Positions 21,322 through 30,922 of a stretch of 64,000 bases of DNA are shown here, piece after piece. Source of the stretch: Diphasiastrum complanatum. Lineage: Eukaryota; Streptophyta; Lycopodiopsida; Lycopodiales; Lycopodiaceae. Both the position numbers and the translations under genes were made by a program. Each line of letters opens with the position of its first letter. Within the stretch, counting starts at the first letter, position 1. The DNA lies in the NCBI GenBank assembly GCA_029204225.1, contig CM055100.1:28224649-28288648 (forward strand), given 5' to 3'. The notes beneath the pieces are model-generated. The model did no database searches. It saw only the letters and a list, made by a program, of their open reading frames with translations, and had not been told where the DNA came from.

Positions 21322-22956
21322 GTGAATAAAAACCTGTGATATGATTCTACAAATGTAATTTGTGACTTTCAAGAGACTAGATTTGAACATCTTCAACAAT
21401 CTAGAAGGATCTACAAAAGATCTAGCTCACAAACCTACGAATCAATCTTCACAGTAATGACTAGTCACTTGAAAACTTTGCTTTGATCACTAAAACAAAA
21501 GCACACAATCTTTGAATCAAATCACAAAAGAAATCAAATCCAATCTCCTATTGGACTCATCAAATACCAATGACTCTTTCTTTTTAAAGTTGAAATGGAT
21601 ATGAAAAGATTTGACACCTAGATTTTCCTTTTCACTTGACTAGTTCTCTCAACACTCGAGATTCTTGAACAAAAGATGGGTTTTGTTTCAAACACATGAA
21701 AATCAAACTTAATCACTTCTTTTGGACTCACTCTTGACCCAAATAATCTCACTCTTGAGATTTAGAATGAATTTGATTTGTTGAAAACAAACTATACACC
21801 AATTTTCACAAAGCTTAAAAATTAGACAACTAGAGATTCACAAAGATCTCAACCATACATGAATACTCAAATATGGACTCCTCCTCATTCTAGACATCAA
21901 ATGGGATCACAAATTGACCCTCACACTCTCACAAAGAAAGTTGAATAGAACTAATTTGAGTTTCATACATACTATGTCATTTTTTGCTCAACAAATTGAA
22001 TTCAATCACTCTTATTGGATTCCACCAATTACTCTACCTTTTAAGACTTGGAATGAAATTCAAAATCAAAAGTTGTGATTTTTCTCACTAAGATATTGTG
22101 CTTCAAAGAGCTAATGCCACTTAGAAAGATTTGATCACCTAGGAGAATACAAATTCTCCACCAATAACAACACAAAATGAGCTTCTAGATCTTGCGTTCT
22201 ACAAAGGAAGGAACTCTTAGAAAATTGGATCTCTCTCTATACATTTGCCATAGACACCTTAATGACTCTTTTCAAACCTCACAAACACTCAAACAAATTG
22301 AGTAGGATTGAATAATGTGACTTGGATCTCAATCTCTTTTCTAGAACTTTCAATTGAAGCCAATCTATGTCAAATTCTACAAAAGATTTGCATAGATGCT
22401 TTATATGCACTAGAAACTCTCAAAGGTTTCACTTGGAGGACAGATCCAAGGATGTTTTCTAGCAAATTGATGCTTCTAAACTTGACCCTATCACTCTTGA
22501 ACAAATCTAGAGTGATGGTACAATGGATTTCAACCTCTCACCTTGCATATCACTCCTTAATCTATGATTTTTAGCAAAATCTCTCTTAACTTCAACATAC
22601 ACTCAAAAAATCAGAGAAGATCAATTAATGCACCTTTTTCAAGCTTCAATTTTAATTTTTTGGCTGATCTAATCCAAGAACTAATCAAGGGATTAGATTC
22701 ACTATAGAAAATGCTTGATTTTGCACCAAAAATCACTCAAATTGGATATGTGAGTCAAATTCTACAAATTTTTGAAATTTCTCAGTCAAAACCGGAGCTG
22801 TATGGCCTCACACGTGTGAAAAGAGTTCCTACAGCCCACAACAAGTTCTGGACCAAAAATTTTGAGGATAGCTATCAAATCCAACTCGCTACACAAAATT
22901 TGACTAGTTTCCAAAAAACTGCTAATTTTGGCTTTGATTTGGATTAACCCTATCAA
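21322..22956. other. Untranslated leader of the non-autonomous element
   Basis: 1.6 kb of AT-rich DNA between the 5' LTR and the ORF (minus-strand reading). No convincing coding sequence. The primer site next to the LTR is not a recognisable Met- or Asp-tRNA match. A TCACACGTGTGAAA palindrome is at 22808. Confidence 0.5.
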
Positions 22957-23786
22957 TTTCAAAAAGTACAAAAAGGACCAAGAGTGGATCCTAATCTGAT
23001 CCTCAAGAGGGATTGGTTGTCAGATTACTTGATCTATCAATCTACTTCAGATTAAGATCAATCTAGATCAATTCTAGACACAAAATCCTAACAAGAACAA
23101 TCATTAATTTAAGGTAAGTGTACTTTATGGTTTCACACGTGTGAAACACTGTCTGAGTACGGACTCCAACCTGAAAATCAAGTACACATTGATAGAACCT
23201 CAAAACAATCAAAACAAATGTAGACAAATGGAGAGAATCACTCAAAATTGCTTCCAAAACCAAGATTGGTGTCTCACATTGATTATGGCCAAATGTGGCT
23301 CTATATATACAATAAGTGGGAGCTCGTGGTACTGATCATTCCTCTGATCCCACATGTGTGAAGGTGCTTTGTCATATGATGATTCATCATGCAAAACTGA
23401 CACTTGGACAAAACCTTCTATTTTGAGCACTTTTGGTCCATTTTCCTTCTATATGGAGTCTACTTGGAAATCTTCTAGAAGTCAAAATTCGCCTACTTCA
23501 GCTTATTCCACACATGTGAGCTGTCCTCTACACATGGGATATGTCACCTAACCAAAGGATGTGGCTCATGCAATCAATAGATTGATGTCATGTGTCATAT
23601 GTCTAGAAAACTAGTTTTTGACCTTTTTAGCCACTAGAACTTGAATTAAATCATATGTACAACCTATATGATTATGGTACATGACAAGTACACTATTTTC
23701 ACACGTGGGAACAGGCTCCACACATGTGTGTTTATCTATATACAAGATTTTTGGCCTCTACCAAGCTTATTTTTGCATTTTTCACA
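22957..23786 (-). repeat. 5' LTR of the non-autonomous element
   Basis: Direct-repeat partner of 19045-19876. Its outer end is TTTTTCACA at 23786, followed by the AGATT duplication; its inner end has drifted over the last six bases. It contains the 18-base perfect palindrome GTTTCACACGTGTGAAAC at 23130-23147. Confidence 0.85.
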
Positions 23787-24025
23787 AGATTCACACAAAT
23801 TCTCATCTTCCCATTCTTCTTAGGAATGACAAAAATTGGCAAAACCCATTCAGTATGATCAATTTCGTCAATAAAATCTACTTCGAGTAATCTTTGTAAT
23901 TCCTTCTTAATAAGATCAGTGACGTTCGGATTGCAACGATAGAATCTGGTCACTTTTAAAACTGCATCAGGTACCAAGGGTATTGTAATTAAATAAATAA
24001 ATATTGGAACCTTACCACGGTTCAA
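23787..24025 (-). pseudogene. Gypsy RT, upstream part (split by insertion)
   Basis: Minus-strand codons with L-I-K-K-E-L-Q-R-L-L-E-V-D-F-I, then V-I-P-K-K-N-G-K-M-R-I-C-V, the RT fingers of gypsy elements. It continues in frame at 19044 once the LTR element and one target duplication copy are removed. Upstream of 24025 the homology ends at a hairpin-rich junction. Confidence 0.85.
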
Positions 24026-24071
24026 TGAACCGTGGTACGGTTCCCAGGACCCACGATTCTGGAACCGTGGG
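24014..24071. repeat. Hairpin cluster with ACCGTGG motifs
   Basis: ACCACGGTTCA-A-TGAACCGTGGT (24014-24036) is a perfect 23-base palindrome. Immediately after it, CCCACG...CGTGGG (24050-24071) forms a second hairpin, and GGTTCC/GGAACC repeats link them. Similar GAACCGTGG and GGTTCAAACC motifs occur at 36090-36160 next to the hAT relic. This may be the end of a DNA transposon. Confidence 0.75.
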
Positions 24072-24598
24072 TTCTATGCTTCTAAGGTTTCACCAAAATA
24101 CACTCAAAAAAATCAGGGGGTTGTTAGAGAATATATTGATTTTCTAGAATGTGCCAATATATAATCTCCAAGAATTTTGACTATCATAAATTGACAAAAT
24201 AAATAATTTGATTATAGAAAATCAATAATAACCCACGATCTCATGAATCATCGGCCATAGGCTGGAGATGTTTCAATATAATGAAGCCTCTGTTTTGAGA
24301 ATGTCACTTGGGAAGTGGGTAAAATATTTTGAGATCTGTCGTCCTTTTGTCATCTTTATTGTTATATCCTATCCTTTTCTCTGAACTAAGCTTATTTGCA
24401 CAACTGAAGTTTCGGCCATCTTCAACTCTTGTACTAACCAGTGACACTGTTTATCCTATACGTGAGACGTCCACCAGCTCAATTTTGTAGGCTGTTCGTT
24501 TGATGTTTACTGAATCATCCTGATGCTCGCTTTATCTTCTTCTGTGTGCTTTGACTGCAATGAAAAAACTAATTTCTGCATTCTAAAGTGAGCATATC

Positions 24599-24913
24599 AT
24601 GTCTTGCAGTGTTCAACAGTGTTGGAGTGAGATGGGTTCCTGCAGATGGTGGTCCCAGGAAACTGAGGAAACTGTTGCCCTGGTGACAGGCGCCAACACA
24701 GGCATAGGATTTGCGATCGTGAAGCGCCTGGCGGAAGAAGGACTGACTGTAATTTTGACAAGCAGGAACGTGCAAAATGGGCAAAAGGCGCTCGATTTGT
24801 TGAGGGAAGAAGGTTTGGATGTGGTGTTTCATCAACTGGACGTCACTGATCCAGACTCGATCATTCAATTGGCCAAGTGGGTTAAAGATCAGTTTGGTGG
24901 AATCGACATTCTG
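24599..24913 (+). CDS. SDR exon 1: cofactor-binding Rossmann half
   Basis: Open from ATG to a GTATAAGG donor, phase 0. It encodes beta-alpha-beta with TGxxxGxG and the L-D-V-T-D-P-D-S motif. The start is chosen because the W-W-S-Q-E-T sequence that begins family members follows within 16 codons; an internal Met at residue 12 is an alternative. Confidence 0.8.
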
Positions 24914-25172
24914 GTATAAGGCTATTCCCCTGATTTTTCTTTTGTCCAGGCTGTATACAGATTGTGTAGGAAGAAAATAGAAAAAGAAGACTATTCCTCT
25001 TCTAGCTAAGCGGAACAGTATGGACGATGTAAGTATTTTCATTGAAATGAAGTGATCTTACTTTCGGCATTTCAAATTAAGTGTCACGCGATCAGTGATC
25101 TAGCCTTTTGAGGAGGTGAAACAATTGTATCTATTTTAGGATTAAAATCAAGTCTTCTTCACGTTGCTGTAG

Positions 25173-25343
25173 ATCAACAATGCTGGAATTTCTAGCTTAT
25201 CGAGCCCCTTAAGCTCTGACAACATACTGCAAACAAATCACTACGGTGCAAAGAATGTGATAGAAGCGATGCCTCCATTGTTTAGGCATTCCACAGCAGG
25301 CAATCGAATCATTAACGTTAGCTCGATGATGGGACAGCTTAGC
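25173..25343 (+). CDS. SDR exon 2: NNAG to active-site Ser region
   Basis: Bounded by TGCTGTAG and GTAAGC, phase 0 at both ends. It encodes I-N-N-A-G-I-S, Q-T-N-H-Y-G-A-K-N-V and R-I-I-N-V-S-S-M-M-G. The loop between N-N-A-G and T-N-H-Y is shorter than usual for plant SDR2b-like enzymes. Confidence 0.8.
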
Positions 25344-26430
25344 GTAAGCATTCCTAAGTTTACTTTTCTTCCGTGAGCTAAAGTTTTCTTACTTTTCTTA
25401 CTTCAATTCCAACATGTTTGACTGAGACCAAAAGTTTGCTAGATCTCTGCTCAATTCTAGCGTGTTTGACTCAAACTAAAAGCTTGCTAGGTCTCTCGTT
25501 TTTCTTTCTGACTCATGTAGTATAAACCTGAAAACAGATGTTTGAACGAAAAGACAAATGTAAGCTAAATTAATGCAATCTCAAGCTCATTCCAAGCTTG
25601 ATATTAGTAAGCTCAATCCCTAAAAAGATGTAAATCAACCAACTAGTTCCATGTTTAACTTAATCCTAAGCAAAATCTCAAAACACTTGTACTAACTCTT
25701 ATGTACATGACCCTTAACCAATCCAAGTTAACATTTACATATGTTAGTTTCCTTCTTTAGTTGCTCTCCTCAAATCATTCCAAAGTTACATAACCTTTAT
25801 AGTTGTTTTTCTTTCCTATTTTTCATCCATATGAAACTAGAAGATAGAGGTAAAAACAGTATGAAGTTTTTGAAGTTCTGTGAAAGTCTATATATAATTA
25901 CAGAAAAATAAAAATAAAAAAATAAAAAAAAACTTTGAAATTTTTGGAATGAAAAGAAGATTTTAATCTTTGGTAAAATGCACAAGCATCCAAAATTTGA
26001 TTCCTACTATGTAGCTATCAACCTAGGCACTTAAAAAAAGATTCTTTGGGCTTAGAGGAAGGGCACCCCGTTCTAGGCCCCACAGAATCTTTTTGAAGCC
26101 ACCAAAATAGCAACCCTCCTACAAACTATACTCACTTCAAACTTTTTCTTCAAATCTTCATTAACACAAAACAAAATTATTATTTTTCCCCTTTTCAAAC
26201 ATTTAAACATCACCGCCCCTTCCAAGTAAAGATGAAAAATATATTGGGCACTATTTTTTTTTTATACTTTGAAACCGTCTAGAATCAAAAAGAAAACCAG
26301 CCACTATTAGACAACACAAATTTTCTATAAGCAAAGAATTAGTGTCTATTTACAATTCACAAACACATCCAAAACAAAACAAAACAAATAAATAAATAAA
26401 TAAATAAAAATAAATGGTGGTTCTTCTTAA
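25344..26430. other. AT-rich non-coding stretch after the SDR exons
   Basis: No exon seen. 25412-25500 holds two copies of a roughly 35-base unit (TGTTTGACT..A..C.AAAAG.TTGCTAG.TCTCT). Poly-A/T runs and a (AAATA)n stretch near 26390 are present. Confidence 0.5.
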
Positions 26431-28760
26431 TGGAAATTGAAAGGAATTTCGAACGTTATCAGTTTCACTTTTGTCTTGGCTTTGATACCACTTTTACAAA
26501 TGAAGAGAATCCAACCTGCCAGCTTAAGGATGGTGCCTTCCAAGGTCTTCAAATTGTCCTCCAAGAATCCTCCTTGCTCTAAGGTGTCCAAGCTCCAAGC
26601 AATGGTGCTCCTCCTTGATCCAAGCAATGTCTCTTGTGAATGATTGTCCAAGCTTCAAGCTTCTAATGATAGCTTTTTTTAAGTATCCCTACAATCTGCT
26701 TGTTCATGCTCTCATCTTCTCCATTAGCTTGCGAATGGTAGGGGGCTTTTGCAATGCTTGATCGTCAATAGATCGGTAGGCCTTGATCGTCAATTGATCG
26801 GTTAGGCCTTGATGGTTTTATTCAGAAAGTGTGTACCTCTATCGAAGACAAGCTCTCCAGAAGTTCAAATAATCCTATTATCTATTCTAAATAGAACCAA
26901 ACAATCTCCTTCGAGTTATCTTTTGCTAGCATGCGTGCTTCTGCCCACTTGGTGAAATAATCCACGGCCATGATGATTTCTGCTAGAGGATGTTGGGTGT
27001 ATCGGCCCTATGAAGTCGATGCTCCATTTTTCAAAAGGAAGATATCGGGTGTCACACAACATCGATATAGCCCTTCCACTCTCCTTCTATATAAGATGAC
27101 TATTATCAAAGCAAATTTCAAGGCCTACAATCGTAGTTTTTGTCTTTCTTGAGATGTCATATCCAAGGGACTTCTTATGTTGATAGATTTGTCGCCATAG
27201 CTACATACCATTCTGGGGTCATCATAATATCCACTTTCAACAATTCTTTCAAATGATCAATTTCTCACTCACTATTGGTTACTCCTCCTAATTCACATAT
27301 ATAATCATTTTGCAGTCTAGTTTATTTGCTTTAGACTGTGTAGTCAAACACTTGAAGAGATTTAATCCACTTAATCAAGCATTTAGGGGGTTGTTCATCA
27401 TCAAGGTAATGCCTATGGTCTTGGTAAAAAAGGTCACCTTGTGATGTAGAAAATAGTGTCAAAGTTTTGAGGCAATGCAAGCAATCTCTAGACAGATCTT
27501 CTCAACTTTGGAGTAGTTGAGTTTGGCTTTGTTCAATTTTCTTTCCATAAAGATGATGGGGTGGTCGATCTTATCTCATATTTGGCTAGACAACTGTTGA
27601 TGCATGTGTCAATGGTGCTAGTGAAGATGTAAAACTCCCTATCACACATTGGCAATTTCAATATCGGGGCATTGGCTAAGGCTATCTTCAATTCTTGAAA
27701 AGTCTACTCATATTATTTTGTTCATAAATTTTGCTTTTAGTAGACCAATCATTGAATAGGCCATTACATATCTTTAATGGGAGCCACTCGATCCTAGGGA
27801 TGTTTGGAGTTGGCTTACAATGGTAGGTGCCATCATGGCTAGTAACATCACTATTTTCAACGAATCGGTGGCCATGCCATATTTGTTGAGCCTAACAACA
27901 ACACTCTATAGGGAGCTCTGAATAGACGCTTGTTAGCATTCAAAGCAATGCACATTGATGCACATTTTTTAAAGCACTTTTCTAACATCGTGAGGTGCTC
28001 ATTTACCGTAGATGCTCCACATAGGTCATCTATAAAACTCTTAAGGCTATCATCTCAACTATCTTCAAAGTGTTCATTCATGGAATGTTGATAAGTCCCA
28101 AGGGCATTTGTCAGCCCAAAAGGCATAACATGGTAGGTGAACACCCCAAATGTGGTAGTGAACTTAATTTTCAATTTATCCTCTTCTGCAATGGCTATTT
28201 GATTGTAACCAATAAAACAGCCCACAAATGAGGATCATTCTCTTCTAGCCATCTCTAACACTTGGTCTATAAATGGTAATGGATGACAGTATTTCAAAAT
28301 ATGTTCAATATTTTGTAGTCCACACATACTCGTATGTTGCGCGGTATTATCGAGAAACACCACTTTGAATTTTCTAATAGAAGTATTTTTTTTCATTCTC
28401 TTTCGGGCCATTGTTTCTACTTTATTGGCTTGGCATCAGCCTTCAATGGTATTGTGTGGGTCACTAAATCAAGAAGGATGCCTTTCAAATCTACGTAACC
28501 CAAAGCAAAAATGGGTTGGTGTTTTTTACACAATCGGTCATACTCTTCTTTTTCATCAGTAGCCAAAGAGTCTCCTAGTTTTATATTTTTTGGCTCACCT
28601 AAGGTTCCTAGATTTACAAAGCATATGTCGGCATCCCTTACCTTGGGAGGGCCATCCTCAGGGTCTTCCACTCTATTTCTACCATGAATCCTAGCCGATC
28701 TGCTAATTCTAAGCTGATGATCTTTACTGCCAAACATGCATCGACTATGGCTCCCAATAG
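26431..28760 (-). pseudogene. Gypsy (Tat-like) pol relic
   Basis: Heavily decayed minus-strand pol. 28737-28417 shows the protease/RT linker and RT start with H-T-I-P-L-K-A-D-A-K-P-I-K. Further fragments down to 28200 have V-C-V-D-Y and P-L-P-F-I-D. Around 27480-27560 RNase H-like K-I-C-L-E-I-A-C-I-A is readable. Near 27060-26980 integrase start Y-L-P-F-E-K-W-S-I-D-F-I-G-P-I is clear, and near 26760-26700 the Y-H-S-Q-A-N-G ... V-G-I-L-K-K end. Dozens of stops and shifts. It lies between the SDR exons and the KH gene. Confidence 0.8.
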
Positions 28761-30547
28761 GGCTAGGGCATCTATTAAAGTACCAACCAATCTTCCAAGT
28801 GACAATTTTTTAAAAACGAAAGAAAGATGACATGAGTGGTGTAGCTTGATTAATTGCCTTCATGTTCCAATGATGATGGCTTGTCATTCAATATGATCTA
28901 CAATTCGAGGACTATCAATGTATCTACATCTGAATAACATTGCAGCAAACACTCACCAAGGAGATGTGGTGCATATTTGATAAACCTAATAGAATCATAG
29001 TTACCCCAAGTACCTTACGCATTTAGGTGAGTTTTTTGAAGTCAAAATAAGTTAAGTTAAAAACTTTCCAATTTACTTTGCTGCACTCTTTAGAAAATGA
29101 ACACTTATAAATATGTGAATTGAAATACAATATAAATCTTAAATTACACAATCCAAGACCGGATCACAATCTCCCAATACCTAGGCAGACCTTGTTAGCA
29201 TCAATCTTAAACTATCACCCACACAAGAACTACAAAACAATGAAATGATGTACAGAAACTAAAACACAAGCAAGCTCCCTAACTTCCCAATTTTAATGTG
29301 GAAATTATCACAGGTGAAACATTAAACACAAAAATTTAACTAATGTACACAACAGTACAAATTTTTCATAATTTTGTCAACACAATAAATGATCTTCGTG
29401 AAGGTTGGACTCACAAAAGGTGATTGACACGACGAGTAAAAAGCTGGGACACGCTCTGAATCTTTGTGAGATACTCGTTAAATCATTGAAAGAAATACTT
29501 CAATAAAAAAGAAAGTTACTAGAATCATACTGACTTCACAATATTTAACTGCAATATCAAGTAATAACCTGCTTTGTTTGGGTTACAAAAATGACAAAAT
29601 GTTCAACTACCTTAACAAAATGTGAAATCAATTCAGCAGATTCATAATTATACCTCAACACAAATTATATCTCAACACAAATCTACAAACTTATGCTCAT
29701 AATTGAACTTCTTAGAGACCTCCATGCGAAGTAAAAGAAAATACCTGGAGGATATTGCAACCATCTACCAAATAGGGTTTGAGAAATTATGCATTTCTTA
29801 AATTTTCAAAACTTAGCTTTTTGTGAGCTCTGACTGCAACACATAATAATTTCCCCAGTAGCTGGTCAGCATCCACTGTTTTGCACTACATCAAGTCTAT
29901 TTTCACTAGGAGTCAACAAGCTGATAAACGCTCTTATAAATAGCAATCAACAAGATAGTAAAATCTTCACAAAATGTTTTAATTTCCAAGAATCATGGAT
30001 TCTGGCACCTTTGTCTACCTGATTATCCAGCTTGGGACAACGCTTAAACTCATCAATCAATTAGTTGTTTTGCGATTAGGTTTTAAGATTGAGTTATGGT
30101 TAAAAAGTTTAAGAGTATGAAAGTATACAGTGATTTGCCAACAGCATGAAAAGATGGGGTTTTTGAGAAATAAATTGTTTTGAGTCGAGCGCAGTGAATT
30201 GCCAGATGACTTCCTGTAAACTTTCAAGCAATGTATGCTCAAAACCCCAAATACACTCAACTACAGCAACAATCACTGACCTTTGACTCCAAAATAATGC
30301 TCGATCTTATAAAGAGACCAAGACTGTTGAATGATGGAGTAGATGTGATATGCCATTTGACAATAATCCCAAGATAGCAAACAGTTTTGCTAGATTGACT
30401 GATTACTTCATGCCTGCTCCTCTTGATATTTCCTAATACCGAACAGAAACATAACTTGTACAAAACCAGTTATTATTGCCAAAACCTTTGTGCATGGAAG
30501 AAAAACTTGAAATTTAAGCAAGACAGTCAAATCAAAGTGATCCAATC
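28761..30547. other. Non-coding stretch downstream of the KH gene
   Basis: AT-rich, no exon or domain that I can support. The part nearest 30547 should include the 3' untranslated region of the KH gene; no strong AATAAA on the minus strand was located. Confidence 0.5.
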
Positions 30548-30922
30548 TTAGCGATATGGAGGGTAATGTTCAGGTTCATCATGTGGATAGGAAGGACTGT
30601 CATATGCTTGGTTCTTCCCGTATGACTGACTTGCTCCTCTTTTTCTGCCATATGCATAGCCTGAAAAGTCCTGGTGCTGATCGCCACCTTGGTATGGATC
30701 ATTACCTGTGGAATAAACAAGTTGAGGATCATTGTGACCTCGGTGCTCAAATGGGCTTCCACCATAACTGTGTAATGATGGCACATGATGACTATATCCT
30801 GATTGTTGGAATTGCTGTTTGCGTAACTGTTCATTTTGAAGAAAATCAACCCTTTGCTGCAGTTGCTTCGCCCTCAGTGATGACAACTTTTGCTGGTAGT
30901 ATTCATGTATCTCCCTCATGCG
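30548..30922 (-). CDS. KH gene exon 4: low-complexity C-terminus
   Basis: After TTTTTGCAG; begins R-M-R-E-I-H-E-Y-Y-Q, a helix continuing that of exon 3, then Gln-rich (K-Q-L-Q-Q-R-V-D) and a Ser/Tyr/Gly/His-rich tail ending P-P-Y-R and TAA at 30548-30550. Prion-like composition is typical of RNA-granule proteins. It lies 6.4 kb from exon 3. Confidence 0.88.
   Translation of the reverse strand, partial: RMREIHEYYQQKLSSLRAKQLQQRVDFLQNEQLRKQQFQQSGYSHHVPSLHSYGGSPFEHRGHNDPQLVYSTGNDPYQGGDQHQDFSGYAYGRKRGASQSYGKNQAYDSPSYPHDEPEHYPPYR

Larger units (their letters stand above)
19045..23786 (-). mobile_element. Complete non-autonomous LTR retrotransposon inserted in a gypsy RT
   Basis: Two direct repeats of about 830 bases (19045-19876, 22957-23786) bound 3.1 kb of internal DNA. 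The element begins TG and ends CA and is flanked by AGATT on both sides (19040-19044 and 23787-23791), a 5-base target duplication. Removing it rejoins a gypsy RT in frame. Orientation is minus: TTTTTGAGGAG directly precedes the LTR at 19877, fitting a polypurine tract. No protease, integrase, RT or RNase H is seen; the only sizeable ORF is a zinc-knuckle protein, so the element must borrow enzymes. Confidence 0.88.
24599..25343 (+). pseudogene. Plant short-chain dehydrogenase/reductase, N-terminal half (two exons)
   Basis: Classical SDR of the plant neomenthol dehydrogenase/SDR2b-like group, NADPH-dependent carbonyl reductases of specialised metabolism. Exon 1 (24599-24913, 105 codons) has the W-W-S-Q-E-T lead typical of this group, the cofactor motif T-G-A-N-T-G-I-G (TGxxxGxG) near residue 35, an Arg after the second strand (T-S-R-N) suiting NADPH, L-D-V-T-D and D-I-L. 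GT at 24914 and AG at 25171-25172 bound a 259-base intron. Exon 2 (25173-25343, 57 codons) supplies N-N-A-G, T-N-H-Y-G-A-K and I-N-V-S-S with the catalytic Ser region, then a GTAAGC donor. No exon with the catalytic Y-x-x-x-K or C-terminal half is visible before 30.5 kb, so the gene looks truncated unless a distant exon exists. Reading frame is intact in what remains. Confidence 0.8.

Noticed and set aside
18446-24025. Integrated plant pararetrovirus
   Set aside because: RT motifs match gypsy elements (K-D-H-F-P-L-P-F), elements have LTRs, and no movement or coat protein is visible.
26315-26350. Possible SDR catalytic exon (F-S-I-S-K-E-L)
   Set aside because: Resembles Y-x-x-S-K only loosely, lacks Tyr, has no splice sites and no flanking SDR homology.
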